Source: Bacteroidota bacterium
GTDB lineage: Bacteria; Bacteroidota; Bacteroidia; Flavobacteriales; Flavobacteriaceae
Length of the DNA: 64,000 bases
Direction of reading: 5' to 3'
Assembly (NCBI GenBank): GCA_018267095.1
Contig: JAFDZC010000004.1
Location: 152,936 to 216,935 of the forward strand
The translations under genes were made by a program, and so were the position numbers. Positions 26,201 through 34,555 of this stretch are shown one piece after another. The stretch's first letter is position 1. Each line of letters starts with the position of its first letter. Below the pieces are notes generated by a model. That model saw only the letters and a program-made list of their open reading frames with translations, was not told the DNA's origin and did not search any database.

Positions 26201-28567
26201 GTAGGTCAAGATAAATTCCACATCAAAGTATCAAGTTCAAGAACTTTGCAAGCTGTGGTAAACGGAACAACATTAACTTTTGGTACACCGCTCAACAAAT
26301 CGCAATGGTATCATGTGGCTGCCACTTATGGCGGTGGTACACTTACCCTTTATTTGAACGGAAAATTAGTCGCAACACAAGCTTTAGTAGGTAGCATTGC
26401 TGCCGATGCCAGCAAACTTACTTTGGGTAAAGATCCATTGACCAGCACCAACTATTTCAAAGGTAAAATCGACGAAGTTCGCGTTTTCAATACAACACTA
26501 ACTGCTTTGCAAGTACAAAGAATGGTATATCAAGAAATTCAAAACTCATCTTCACAAGTACGTGGTATGATTGTACCGAAAGATGTGGGATCACTTCCTT
26601 TCGCTAATGTTTTGAGATACTACAGAATGGATGCCTATAAAGATGATATTGTAGACGATTTAACTACTGCTGCCATCGATACAGGAACGGGTATGAAAAT
26701 GTACAACCACAAAGTAATTGCAGTTCAAGAAGCGCCTATGCCGTTTACAACTATCAGAACAGGAACTTTTGCAACGGCCATCAACGATACTACAAAAGAT
26801 ATCAGAGGGTTGGATGTATTAGATTATGACTATGCCATCATACAAGCACATCACAACATCACTGAAACAGCCAACAATACCCACATGGGCTTATTTGTTG
26901 ACTCAGGTGTAACGGTGACGATGAACAATGATACCAAAATTCAAAATGATTGGTATTTGAAATTAGACGGAAAAATTGACCTTCAAGGCAAATCACAATT
27001 GGTTCAAACCATTAATTCTGATTTAGATGTAACCAGTGCAGGTTCTATTGAACGCGATCAGCAAGGTCAATCAAACAAATTCAATTATAATTATTGGTGT
27101 TCACCTGTAGGAGCTATGAATGCGACCTCAAATAACAATGCATATACTGTGGCTGGTGTGTTTAAGGATGGAACTGATCCTAACAACATTCAAAACATCA
27201 ACTGGACCACTGGATATGATGGTTCCGCAACTTCACCAATCACGTTGAGTAGTTATTGGATCTTTAAATTCCAAAACTTAACGCCTCAATATGCCAATTG
27301 GTCAGCAGTCGGACAAAATGGTTCTTTATCAGCTGCTCAAGGTTTCACACTCAAAGGAAGCGGTGCCGCAACAGCCTCACAAAACTATACTTTTGTTGGA
27401 AAACCAAACAACGGAACTATAACAACCCCAATTGCTGCTGGTAATTTAAACTTATGTGGAAATCCATATCCATCAGCTCTTGATTCTAATGCATTCTTGA
27501 CAGCCAACAGCAGCGCGACGACAGGTTCAATGTATTTCTGGGAACATTACAGCACCAACAGTTCACATATGTTACTTGATTATCAAGGAGGTTATGCAGT
27601 AAGAAATCTAGTCGGAGGAACACCTCCTGTTGCGCCAGCCGGTATTAGTAATCAAGGTTCAAGTAGCAGAATTCCGTCAAGATATGTACCGGTAGGTCAA
27701 GGTTTCTTGGTCTACGGAAGCAATACGGGAGGAACCATTACTTTTGACAATAGCCAAAGAGCTTTCATCAAAGAGGATAACGCTTCTTCAAACATCATGT
27801 TCCGCCAGGACAGTGCATCTGCCTCAGCTGATAGAACTCATGATAACAGAGAAGATATGCCTTCTGGAAACTCTGATACTTTTGCCAGAATTCGCCTAGG
27901 ATTTGATTCGGCCAACAACTACCACCGACAAATTCTCTTGGGATTCATGGATAACTTAGCCACCGATGGATTTGACTCAGGATATGATGCTCCGCAAATT
28001 GATTCGCAACCGAATGATTTGTATTTCAAAATGGGTGCAGCCAACTTGGTGATTCAAGGAGTAGGTTCGTTTAATGCCAATAAAATTTATCCTTTATCAT
28101 TGAAAAACAGCGTTGAAGGGAATATAAAATTTGTCTTAGATGGTGTAGAAAATCTGGATGCAACACAGAACATCTTTATTCATGACAATGTTACCAACTT
28201 GTATCATAACATCCGCAATCAAGATTTCCAAATCAACTTGCCGGTGGGTACCTATACTGATCGATTCTCATTGCGATTCTCAACCAGTCCCAACTTGGGT
28301 GTAGATGATTTCAACGAAAGCGAAGAAGTATCCGTGGCTTACACAAGCGCTGACAATATGATCAACATTTCAAAAGGAATGTCCAACGCGACCATCAAAG
28401 GTGTTGAGCTGATTAATATGCTCGGTCAAAACATCAAAACATGGAACGTAGAAAATACAACCGGAAACAAAATTCAAATTCCGGTAACCAACATCAGCAC
28501 CGGAACATATATTGTAAAAGTGTTGACTTCAAAAGGTGATTTTACCAAAAAAATCATCATCAAATAA
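20222..28567 (+). CDS. Giant modular T9SS-secreted surface protein
   Basis: A 2781-residue exported protein. In order: signal peptide (1-26, ending GYAQ); Gly-rich domain (about 30-240); a first Ig-like unit; seven about 90-residue Ig/PKD-like repeats (about 348-982) marked by WTSSGTGTF and CTYTPSAADI; one more Ig-like unit; four about 117-residue choice-of-anchor-D-like repeats (about 1063-1535) marked by DVQGN, DWTDFG and VNNDSDENPY; thrombospondin-3-like Ca2+-binding Asp repeats (DNDSDGIENNTDQDDDNDG) around a galactose-binding-like domain; a LamG/concanavalin-like domain (about 1951-2100); further beta domains; and a C-terminal T9SS sorting domain (about 2700-2781) ending in TGTYIVKVLTSKGDFTKKII. 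It is probably exported by the type IX system and anchored or released at the cell surface. The repeats suggest adhesion. It is flanked by terminators and forms a single transcription unit. Confidence 0.92.
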   Translation: METTTLYRKKFISLFVSLFLLTIGYAQTSQTFNTSGSFTPPAGVTSVTAELWGAGGGGASGSSAAGGGGGGAYTRATLTVTPGTPVTVTVGTGGTVGTAGGDSSMGAATANGGAAGSLRAGGVGGSASAIIAPVTASYAGGNGGNARNSTSGGTNEAGGGGGASATTVAAGGNGNNGGNNNNSVTTGGFGTGNGGGGAATDGNPDAVSGNAPGGGGGGRGEGSSTSGTGANGRVSISWVCPTYSLTAATTATGPFCGSSASTVTIKSSTMPSGNYTVTYNMSGATTATGVTATVTFTAGSPGTATFTTSALNAGTTTITITNISSAGACSATISSNNTATVIINNPATAVAGAAMSTCSNTGAVNITTGSSATNYASILWTSSGTGTFANATDILNCTYTPSAADIAAGSVTITLTAYGNTPCSNATSSKTLTIRAAATSNAGTAINTCYNSGAVNITAGSSATNYTSVLWTSSGTGTFANATSLTTCTYNPSAADIAAGSVTLTLRANGNAPCSNATSTKTITIQPGPAANAGTNVSTCNTGAAVNITTGATASNYSSVQWTASGLGVLTNANSLTTCTYTPTAADILLGSVTLTLTATGNAPCGGTSVSTKTLNIYAPSTAIAGTNVTVCSTTASVNITTGATATNYTAVLWTSSGTGSFTNANNLSTCTYTPSAADKAAGSVTITLTASNPGCANATSNKTLFITAAPTAVAGTTVNTCSTTGAVNITAGASATNQASVLWTSSGSGTFTNATSLTLCTYTPSAADITAGSVTLTLTAIANSPCSNVTSTKTLSISRAMTAVAGSNFSMCSSSGSVSVVTGATATNQTAILWSSSGTGTFSNPTNISACSYTPSAADITAGSVVITLTATNAGCPPVSSTKTLTIYRTPVVSAGPAMNTCSTTGAVNITSGSSANYQASVLWTSSGTGTFANANSLTTCTYTPSAADISAGSVTLTLTGFGNAPCGNTSATKTLTINAAVSVTGTTPGTRTGAGTVILGATASGGTLNWYAAATGGSSLGTGTSFTTPVISTTTTFYVEAVNGACASTPRTAVIATVNYAEIDVQGNAASIVDGDLTPSTADWTDFGSATATRTFTIRNTGAALLTVGTITISGTNASEFTVTTPPSATVAVGSSTTFTVTFAPTAVGVRTANISIVNNDSDENPYDFNIQGTGVEQEMDIQGNGLTISDGDNSPSTSDWTDFSNVAGTRTYTIRNLGNIELTVGTVFIGGANASDFTVTTPPAATVAAFGTTTFVVTFSPSAINTRVATISIDNNDANENPYNYSIQGFGIIPEMDVQGNTTSIVDGDATPSTADWTDFGSSANTRTFTIFNNGNITLTLGAYTIGGANASEFTVTTPPAATVAAFGSTTFTITFAPTAVGVRTATFSIVNNDSNENPYNFSIQGTGTTREIDVQGLGLSISNGDAITSISDGTDFGPADINLATITRTFTIRNTGSIPLTISNPTISGANAAEFSITANPGTLLIGAGSSTTFQVTFNPSAVFTRVAQINIVNNDSDENPYTFAIQGTGLLDNDSDGIENNTDQDDDNDGIIDTIECGTCVSDPFINGGFETPAIAAASYAILPTASVTGWQTSAENFIEIWSSGFSSGSGGPVPAAEGNQFAELNANVPGILYQTFCLNAAGGTIYWSIKHRGRSGTDTAYVRFGDNLANAVASTPIVTMVDGNTAWGSYSGTYTIPVGQTNIVLAFQAGPTASGSPSVGNFIDDIQIIINQNCVDTDGDAVADILDVDSDNDGIPDIEEGGFKAYSNQTGTMDKTNAANWVDANANGINDYIDSRISAGTYVVPDTDADGVYNHLDLDSDNDSLFDVDESGLLNGDGDINGDGKGDGADTEGDGMLNLFDNSTNFGLVARAYAQDSDSNGTPDYMQLDSNDDGTDDIQTGLYASFDTNGDGRIDGTGDTDRDGILDVFDTNDAQRGSPRDLNRKLYLDFDGRNDYAENVALLGGLSNATLMAWIDLNSGFSAAGTVVGQDKFHIKVSSSRTLQAVVNGTTLTFGTPLNKSQWYHVAATYGGGTLTLYLNGKLVATQALVGSIAADASKLTLGKDPLTSTNYFKGKIDEVRVFNTTLTALQVQRMVYQEIQNSSSQVRGMIVPKDVGSLPFANVLRYYRMDAYKDDIVDDLTTAAIDTGTGMKMYNHKVIAVQEAPMPFTTIRTGTFATAINDTTKDIRGLDVLDYDYAIIQAHHNITETANNTHMGLFVDSGVTVTMNNDTKIQNDWYLKLDGKIDLQGKSQLVQTINSDLDVTSAGSIERDQQGQSNKFNYNYWCSPVGAMNATSNNNAYTVAGVFKDGTDPNNIQNINWTTGYDGSATSPITLSSYWIFKFQNLTPQYANWSAVGQNGSLSAAQGFTLKGSGAATASQNYTFVGKPNNGTITTPIAAGNLNLCGNPYPSALDSNAFLTANSSATTGSMYFWEHYSTNSSHMLLDYQGGYAVRNLVGGTPPVAPAGISNQGSSSRIPSRYVPVGQGFLVYGSNTGGTITFDNSQRAFIKEDNASSNIMFRQDSASASADRTHDNREDMPSGNSDTFARIRLGFDSANNYHRQILLGFMDNLATDGFDSGYDAPQIDSQPNDLYFKMGAANLVIQGVGSFNANKIYPLSLKNSVEGNIKFVLDGVENLDATQNIFIHDNVTNLYHNIRNQDFQINLPVGTYTDRFSLRFSTSPNLGVDDFNESEEVSVAYTSADNMINISKGMSNATIKGVELINMLGQNIKTWNVENTTGNKIQIPVTNISTGTYIVKVLTSKGDFTKKIIIK
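21265..23160 (+). repeat. Seven tandem ~270-base Ig-like coding repeats
   Basis: Seven consecutive units of about 90 codons in the giant surface protein gene. Each starts with a (A/S)xAGxxxxTC-type segment and contains WTSSGTGTF, CTYTPSAADI and AGSVT. The protein repeats are well conserved while the DNA copies have diverged at many synonymous sites, so the array is not recent. Confidence 0.9.
23411..24825 (+). repeat. Four tandem ~350-base choice-of-anchor-D-like repeats
   Basis: Four units beginning E(I/M)D(V/I)QG, each with the internal block ASEFTVTTPP or close variant and ending in NP(Y)xFxIQGTG. The fourth differs most. Confidence 0.88.
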
Positions 28568-28593
28568 TCCCCCTTTTTCCCCAAACCTACTTT

Positions 28594-28631
28594 AAATAAG
28601 CTTCCTCCCCCAAAGGAAGCTTATTTTTTTT
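28594..28631 (+). terminator. Terminator of the giant surface protein gene
   Basis: AATAAGCTTCC and GGAAGCTTATT pair perfectly around a C/A loop, followed by eight T. It lies just before the convergent hisS stop and may also act on hisS. Confidence 0.9.
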
Positions 28632-28633
28632 GA

Positions 28634-30055
28634 CTATTGAAGTTGAGCGAGTAAATCGTCAAAAGTTAAAGTTTGTTGCTCTCCGGTAATCAAGTTTTTC
28701 AAAGCAAAAGTGTTGTTTTCTATTTCATGCGTTCCGACCACAACGGCAAAAGGAATTCCGCGCTTGTCAGCATACGAAAACTGCTTCCCAACTTTGATAG
28801 CTTCGGGATAAAGTTCCACACAAACGCCGGCTAGTCGCAACTTTGTAATCGCTTTCATGGCGTATTGCGCTTCGGCTAGTCCGTAGTTTACAAACAAAGC
28901 CTTTGTGCCAACAGCCACCGTTTCCGGGAACAAATTGAGTTCTTCCAAGACCAAATAAATGCGGTCAAGACCAAATGAAATTCCAACGCCGCTCATATTC
29001 TTCAGGCCGAAAATTCCGGTCAAATCATCATAACGACCGCCGCCGCCAATCGAGCCCATCGCTACACCTTCAGGTGCTGAAACTTCAAAAATAGCTCCGG
29101 TATAATAATTCAATCCGCGCGCCAAGGTCACATCCAAATCTAATTTTGAAAGACCTAAACCCAGAGCTTCCACTTGCGTACAGATAAATTGTAATTCTTC
29201 GATGCCTTTTTTGCCTTCTTCAGACAAGGACAACAGTTCTGAAAGTTGATTGAGTTTCTCTGAAATGGTTCCCGAAAACGAAAACAACGGAGCCATCTTA
29301 TCAATGGCCGAAGCAGCAATGCCTTTTTCCAACATTTCTTGGCGAACGCCCTCTGCTCCTATTTTGTCTAGTTTATCTAAAGCAACCGTAAAATCAATGA
29401 GTTGATCTTGCGCGCCCATTACCTCAGCAATTCCCGAAAGTATTTTTCGGTTGTTGATTTTAATGGTCACGCCGGCCAATCCGAGCGCTGAGAAAACCGC
29501 ATCATACAGCTGAACAAGCTCGACTTCTTGCCAAAGCGAAGTAGATCCCACCACGTCGGCATCACACTGATAAAATTCTCTGAAACGCCCTTTTTGCGGT
29601 CGATCGGCACGCCAAACCGGTTGAATTTGGTAGCGTTTAAACGGAAACTCGATCTCATTTTGGTGTTGCACCACATAACGCGCAAAAGGCACGGTCAAAT
29701 CATAACGCAAGGCTTTTTCAGAAATACGAGCGGTAAATTTGTTGAGATCAATGAGTTGTTCTTTGCTGATGGTTTCGGCTGAGTTTTCGAGCAAAGCATT
29801 CAACGAATCTGGCAACTGAATTTTGTTTTTATCAAAGAAAAAATTTCCTGAATTCAAAATTTTAAAAATCAAACGATCGCCTTCTTCACCGTATTTACCC
29901 ATGAGGGTTTCAGAGTTTTCAAACGACGGAGTTTCAATAGGCTGATAGCCGAATTTTTCAAAATGGGTTTTAATCACCGAGAAAATATAGTTGCGTTTAT
30001 AGACTTCAACCGGTGAAAAATCTCGGGTTCCTTTAGGGATACTTGGTTTTGCCAT
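28634..30055 (-). CDS. hisS: Histidyl-tRNA synthetase
   Basis: A 473-residue class-II aminoacyl-tRNA synthetase charging tRNA-His. Motif 2 region: [20 protein letters not shown]; the histidine-binding [14 protein letters not shown]; motif 3 GGRYDDL and [10 protein letters not shown]; a C-terminal anticodon-binding domain in the last 100 residues. I start at the ATG at 30055 ([13 protein letters not shown]), which matches the family's N-terminus; the frame open to 30148 encodes unrelated residues. It is monocistronic, divergent from the ABC permease. Confidence 0.97.
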   Translation of the reverse strand: MAKPSIPKGTRDFSPVEVYKRNYIFSVIKTHFEKFGYQPIETPSFENSETLMGKYGEEGDRLIFKILNSGNFFFDKNKIQLPDSLNALLENSAETISKEQLIDLNKFTARISEKALRYDLTVPFARYVVQHQNEIEFPFKRYQIQPVWRADRPQKGRFREFYQCDADVVGSTSLWQEVELVQLYDAVFSALGLAGVTIKINNRKILSGIAEVMGAQDQLIDFTVALDKLDKIGAEGVRQEMLEKGIAASAIDKMAPLFSFSGTISEKLNQLSELLSLSEEGKKGIEELQFICTQVEALGLGLSKLDLDVTLARGLNYYTGAIFEVSAPEGVAMGSIGGGGRYDDLTGIFGLKNMSGVGISFGLDRIYLVLEELNLFPETVAVGTKALFVNYGLAEAQYAMKAITKLRLAGVCVELYPEAIKVGKQFSYADKRGIPFAVVVGTHEIENNTFALKNLITGEQQTLTFDDLLAQLQ

Positions 30056-30177
30056 GATTCTGAATTCGAAAAATAGTGTGTGAATTGGCTGCAAATATCT
30101 TACTTTTTGGCATAATAATGCCTTTACAACGCGGCAAACTTGTAACAAAAGCTTTAACTTCGTGACAAAATCGCATC

Positions 30178-31419
30178 ATGCTAAAACTATTCAGAGAAAA
30201 CATTCGAATTGCGCTGGGCTCGATCAGAACCCAATTGTTGCGAACCATCTTAACTGTATTGATTATTGCCATTGGCATTACCGCTTTGGTATGTATCTTG
30301 ACCGTTGTGGCGGCGCTTGAAAATACCATTTCAACTGATTTTGCCTCGATGGGCGCCAATACGTTCAATATCAATCAATATCCTTTTGAAACACGACGAC
30401 AAGGCGGAGGTGAACGCGAAGTCATCAATCCGATTATCTCTTATCCAGATGCGGTGGCTTTTAAAAACAAATACAGCTTTCCACTGACGCATACTTCGCT
30501 TTCGTTTACGGCCACCAACAAAGCCGAAGCTAAATTTGAAAGCAAAAAAACCGATCCAAAAATTACGGTAAAAGGCGTAGACGACCATTTTATACCTAAT
30601 TCAGGACTAGAAATAGCACAAGGAAGAAACTTCTCGGGTTTTGACATTGCCAACAATACTTATTGCTGTGTGGTCGGATCGGATTTTGAAAAAGATTTGC
30701 TCAAAGATGTCAATCCGATTGACAAGGTAATCTCTATCCGCGGCGCCAAATTCAAAGTCATCGGCGTACTCAAAGAGAAAGGCTCCACTTTTGGCAATAA
30801 TGAAGATTTACGCGTATTGATTCCGATTCAAATTGCGCGGTCCATTTTTACTCAGCCCAATATTGATTACACCATCAGTGTGATGATTGAGAAAAAAGAA
30901 ATGCTCGATCAAGCTGTGGACAACGCCAATGCGGTCATGCGCAATGTGCGAAGACTCAGCCCAGTCGAAGAAAACAATTTTGGTATTTCACGCAGCGACG
31001 ATCTGATCAACCGCATCTTGAGCATTACTGATTATTTGGGCGTTTCAGCTTGGGTTATTGGCATCATCACCATTTTTGGATCATCCATCGCGCTGATGAA
31101 TATTATGCTGGTTTCGGTAACCGAACGTACCCGCGAAATCGGCGTTCGCAAAGCGCTCGGGGCCAAACGCAGAACCATTGCTACGCAGTTTTTTATCGAA
31201 ACTCTGGTCATTGGGCAAATGGGCGGAATATTCGGAATTATTCTCGGCATCTCGGCCGGCGCCGGAATTGCCTCGCTCTTGAACTTTGATTTCGTAACGC
31301 CTTGGGCCGCTATTACAGCTGCTTTTATTACCACTTTTGTCGTAGCCATTGTTTCGGGTTCCTATCCGGCGCTTAAAGCTTCCCGCTTAGATCCGATTGA
31401 GGCTTTGCGTTATGAATAA
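30178..31419 (+). CDS. MacB/FtsX-type ABC transporter permease
   Basis: A 413-residue inner-membrane permease. An N-terminal helix (about 21-45) is followed by a MacB-like periplasmic core domain (about 50-270) and three C-terminal helices (about 283-305, 345-370, 378-400) of the FtsX family, with ERTREIGVRKALGAKRR between the first two. Such permeases pair with an ATPase to drive efflux or mechanical signalling across the envelope. No ATPase gene is adjacent, so its partner lies elsewhere. The stop abuts the convergent prmC stop without a gap. Confidence 0.92.
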   Translation: MLKLFRENIRIALGSIRTQLLRTILTVLIIAIGITALVCILTVVAALENTISTDFASMGANTFNINQYPFETRRQGGGEREVINPIISYPDAVAFKNKYSFPLTHTSLSFTATNKAEAKFESKKTDPKITVKGVDDHFIPNSGLEIAQGRNFSGFDIANNTYCCVVGSDFEKDLLKDVNPIDKVISIRGAKFKVIGVLKEKGSTFGNNEDLRVLIPIQIARSIFTQPNIDYTISVMIEKKEMLDQAVDNANAVMRNVRRLSPVEENNFGISRSDDLINRILSITDYLGVSAWVIGIITIFGSSIALMNIMLVSVTERTREIGVRKALGAKRRTIATQFFIETLVIGQMGGIFGIILGISAGAGIASLLNFDFVTPWAAITAAFITTFVVAIVSGSYPALKASRLDPIEALRYE

Positions 31420-32268
31420 TTAAGGTTTTACCGCGCGCATCATTCGGTCATTTCCGTAGATATCTTTTCTGAGTTTAATCTGCTCAAAGCCTATTTTGGT
31501 GAGTAATTCGGCGGTTTCTTTTCCTAAATATTGATTGATTTCAAAAAAGAGTTTGCCTTTTGAACTTAGGCTATGCATTGCCAATTCAGCTATTTTTCGG
31601 TAGAACTTGAGCGCGTCGTTATCCGGAACAAACAAAGCCAAATGCGGTTCATGCTGCAAAACATTTGCGCGGATTTCAGCCTTTTCAAGTTCACGCACAT
31701 ACGGCGGATTTGACACTATAATATTATAGGTGTCGTTTAGCTTTTCGGCTTGCAAAATATCTTGAAGCAAAAAGTCAATTTTTACCGCATTGATTTCTGC
31801 ATTTTTTTGCGCGATGTGCAAGGCCGCTTCTGAAACATCGATAGCCGAAACCTTAGCCAGAGGTAAATGTTTGGCCAATAAAATCGGAATGCAGCCGCTG
31901 CCGGTTCCGATGTCTAGAATTTTCGCGTTTTGTAAATCTTTGACTTCAGATAAAATCCAATCTACTAATTCTTCGGTTTCCGGTCGCGGAATAAGAACCG
32001 CTGGCGAAACCTCAAAAGGCAATCCGTAAAATTCGGTTTGACCCAATAAATATTGTATCGGAACTTCTGAGGATAATTCTTGCAGTAAAAAATTCCAACG
32101 CTTAAGTTGGGGTTCATTAAAAACAAAATCGGTTTGCAAAGCCCAGTCAATACGGCGCATTTGGTAATCGTGCTGGAGAATCAAGAAGAAAAACTGTTCG
32201 GCTTCCACTCGATCATATATAGGTGTCAAAACTTCGATAAAATGCTTTTGATATTCTTTTCCCAACAT
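31420..32268 (-). CDS. prmC: Release factor glutamine methyltransferase PrmC
   Basis: A 282-residue SAM methyltransferase that methylates the Gln of the GGQ motif in release factors. Key features are PRPETEELV, the SAM motif DIGTGSGCIPILLA, and the catalytic NPPY in VSNPPYVRELE. I start at the ATG at 32268 (MLGKEY); the frame continues open to 32397 but that part overlaps ribD and is unlike the family. It is divergent from ribD with a 56-base gap. Confidence 0.95.
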   Translation of the reverse strand: MLGKEYQKHFIEVLTPIYDRVEAEQFFFLILQHDYQMRRIDWALQTDFVFNEPQLKRWNFLLQELSSEVPIQYLLGQTEFYGLPFEVSPAVLIPRPETEELVDWILSEVKDLQNAKILDIGTGSGCIPILLAKHLPLAKVSAIDVSEAALHIAQKNAEINAVKIDFLLQDILQAEKLNDTYNIIVSNPPYVRELEKAEIRANVLQHEPHLALFVPDNDALKFYRKIAELAMHSLSSKGKLFFEINQYLGKETAELLTKIGFEQIKLRKDIYGNDRMMRAVKP

Positions 32269-32312
32269 AAATTTAGCGTGCAATGCAACGGAACTATTCG
32301 GGCTAAAAACCC

Positions 32313-32320
32313 TATTTTTG
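32313..32320 (+). promoter_or_regulatory. -7 box directly before ribD
   Basis: TATTTTTG matches TAnnTTTG. It ends only 4 bases before the GTG start of ribD, so the mRNA would be leaderless or start within the first codons. Confidence 0.45.
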
Positions 32321-32324
32321 CGCT

Positions 32325-33356
32325 GTGAAGATACACGAAAAATACATGCAACGCTGTCTGCAACTGGCAAAAAACGGTCGGGTGCACGCCATGCCAAATC
32401 CGTCGGTAGGCGCTGTGATTGTGTATAATGACGAAATTATTGGCGAAGGATACACCTCAAGTTTCGGCGGACCTCATGCCGAAGTCAACGCGATTAATTC
32501 TGTTAAAAACCCTGAATTATTAGTGCGTTCAACTATTTATGTGAGTTTGGAACCATGCAGCCATTTTGGCAAAACTCCGCCTTGTGCCGATTTGATTCTG
32601 CAGCACAAAATTCCAATGGTTGTGGTTGGCGCCAGTGATCCGAATCCGCTTGTGGCGGGCAATGGTTTAAAAAAAATTGCCGCTTCGGGTGCCAAAGTCA
32701 TCAGCGGAATTCTTGAAAAAGAATGCATTGAATCCAACATTCGGTTCTTTACTTTTCATCAAAAAAAACGTCCGTATATCATTTTGAAATGGGCCCAAAG
32801 CAAAGATGGATTCATCGCTCCGTCATCTGAAAAAAGAAACCAAACCCCGGAGCCGTTTTGGATTACCAATATCTACTCGCGACAACTGGTTCACAAATGG
32901 CGCAGTGAAGAAGCAGCTATTTTGATTGGCACGCAAACCGCCATTGATGACAACCCAAAACTTGATGTGCGGGATTGGTTTGGAACAAATCCGGTTAAAA
33001 TTGTTTTAGACCAAAAAAATCGAATTCCAAAAGAAAATCATATATTTGAAGATACGTCAAAGGTCAAAGTACTCTCGGCGGCCGAAATTGATTTTTCGAA
33101 AAATCCGGCGACACAAATTGCAAATTACTTATATAGTGCTGGTTTGCAATCGGTTATTATTGAAGGCGGCCGACAAACTTTACAGACTTTTATTGACGCG
33201 GGAATTTGGGATGAAACTCGAGTTTTTACGGGTGAAGTTTTATTCGGATCGGGTATTCCGGCACCTGAATTTTTAAGTTCCGAGCCCATCAAACAAACTT
33301 TGCTTCAGGACGAACTTTTAATATTTAAGAACCATGATCAACACAATTATTTTTGA
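32325..33356 (+). CDS. ribD: Bifunctional riboflavin deaminase/reductase RibD
   Basis: A 343-residue enzyme of riboflavin synthesis. The N-terminal deaminase domain has the zinc ligands HAEVNAI and PCSHFGKTPPC. The C-terminal reductase domain (from about 150) has the NADPH-binding segments (ILIGTQTAIDDNP and SVIIEGGRQTLQ). Start codon GTG at 32325 is chosen because KIHEKYMQRC is typical of flavobacterial RibD N-termini; the ATG at 32346 is an alternative. It overlaps the HAD gene by 23 bases. Confidence 0.95.
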   Translation: MKIHEKYMQRCLQLAKNGRVHAMPNPSVGAVIVYNDEIIGEGYTSSFGGPHAEVNAINSVKNPELLVRSTIYVSLEPCSHFGKTPPCADLILQHKIPMVVVGASDPNPLVAGNGLKKIAASGAKVISGILEKECIESNIRFFTFHQKKRPYIILKWAQSKDGFIAPSSEKRNQTPEPFWITNIYSRQLVHKWRSEEAAILIGTQTAIDDNPKLDVRDWFGTNPVKIVLDQKNRIPKENHIFEDTSKVKVLSAAEIDFSKNPATQIANYLYSAGLQSVIIEGGRQTLQTFIDAGIWDETRVFTGEVLFGSGIPAPEFLSSEPIKQTLLQDELLIFKNHDQHNYF

Positions 33357-33939
33357 TTTCGGTGACATTTTCATCAATCTTGAAAAAGAGAAAGCAGTCG
33401 AAGAATTTAAAAAACTCGGATTGGACGGACCCAACGATGAACTGCTGCTGATGAACGATCAGTTTGAAAAAGGAAAAATATCTGAGGTTGATTTTATTCA
33501 GGGTTTTCAAAAGTTTATTCCCCAGGCCGATTTGCTTGAAATCAGAAAGGCGTGGAATTCGGTTATTGGCGATTTTCCGCTCTACAGACTTGAGTTTTTA
33601 CAAATGCTCTCGAGAAAATACCGCCTTTTTTTGTTGACCAACACCGATTCAATCCATATCAATCGATTTGAGCATATGGTTGGCATGTCGTTTTTTAGTG
33701 ACTTTTATCAATGTTTTGAAAAGGTTTATTATTCCTACGAAATGGGCATGCGCAAACCCGACCCGGCCATTTTTAGTTACATTTTGAACAAACACGATCT
33801 TTCGCCCAAACGAACATTATTTGTGGATGACAAAAAAGAAAACACCGATGCCGCCGCTTCTTTAGGCATTCATGTTTGGAATCTGCAAGTGGGTCAGGAA
33901 GACGTAGTTGATTTGTTCGAGAAAAAAATTCTGGTGTAA
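33334..33939 (+). CDS. HAD-family hydrolase (YihX-like)
   Basis: A 201-residue phosphatase-like protein of the haloacid dehalogenase superfamily: motif I FDFGDIF (nucleophile D8), motif II LLTNTDS, motif III RKPDPAIFSY and motif IV LFVDDKKENTDAA. The DxG arrangement of motif I resembles the YihX/epoxide-hydrolase-N-like branch. The substrate is unknown, probably a sugar or nucleotide phosphate. It starts inside the end of ribD, so translation is coupled; flavin-intermediate dephosphorylation is a possible role that position alone suggests. Confidence 0.9.
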   Translation: MINTIIFDFGDIFINLEKEKAVEEFKKLGLDGPNDELLLMNDQFEKGKISEVDFIQGFQKFIPQADLLEIRKAWNSVIGDFPLYRLEFLQMLSRKYRLFLLTNTDSIHINRFEHMVGMSFFSDFYQCFEKVYYSYEMGMRKPDPAIFSYILNKHDLSPKRTLFVDDKKENTDAAASLGIHVWNLQVGQEDVVDLFEKKILV

Positions 33940-33942
33940 CAT

Positions 33943-34554
33943 TTGGAAACCCGCGACACGTATAAAACCATCGCCGCAGCTTCAGACGAAATTCTGTACA
34001 AGGAAAAAAACAGTAAATTTTTTGGTTATGCTTTTCCGATTCAGTCAGAATCTGAAGTAAAGCCGCTGATTGATCCGCTGAGAAAAAAACACTTCAACGC
34101 GGTTCATTTTTGTTATGCTTTTCAAGTGGGCACCGATAAAATTAGCTTTCGCTCCAATGATGACGGAGAACCTGCCAACTCTGCCGGAGCGCCTATTTAC
34201 GGGCAAATTCAATCGCATGAACTCACCAATATTCTCATTGTCATTGTTCGCTTTTTTGGCGGAACCAAATTGGGTGTTGGCGGACTGATTTCAGCTTACA
34301 GAACCGCAGCTCAAATGGCATTGGAAGCCTCTGAAATTGTAGAAAAAACGATTGATATTCATTACCAAATTAGCTTTGAATACAAAGACATGAACAAGGT
34401 AATGCGCATTATCAAAGAGAAAAACCTCAACATCGTATCACAGCAAATGGACGAAAAATGCTCGATTGAAATTTCAGTGCGTAAGAAAAATGCTATACAA
34501 ACCTTCGAGACATTTGATCAAACTTTTGGTGTTGAAATCAAAAAGTTAGCATAA
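33943..34554 (+). CDS. YigZ/IMPACT family protein
   Basis: A 203-residue protein of the UPF0029/IMPACT family. The N-terminal domain carries the motif SNDDGEPANSAGAPI and FFGGTKLGVGGLISAYR; the C-terminal domain is the small alpha/beta extension of YigZ. The start codon is TTG at 33943: no ATG exists before residue 120 and METRDTYKTI matches the expected N-terminus. It follows the HAD stop by 3 bases. Function not established; eukaryotic IMPACT relates to translation control. Confidence 0.9.
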   Translation: METRDTYKTIAAASDEILYKEKNSKFFGYAFPIQSESEVKPLIDPLRKKHFNAVHFCYAFQVGTDKISFRSNDDGEPANSAGAPIYGQIQSHELTNILIVIVRFFGGTKLGVGGLISAYRTAAQMALEASEIVEKTIDIHYQISFEYKDMNKVMRIIKEKNLNIVSQQMDEKCSIEISVRKKNAIQTFETFDQTFGVEIKKLA

Positions 34555-34555
34555 A

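Noticed and set aside
30056-30148. Longer N-terminus of HisS
   Set aside because: The extra residues are Cys/Leu-rich and unlike the family; [13 protein letters not shown] is the conserved start.
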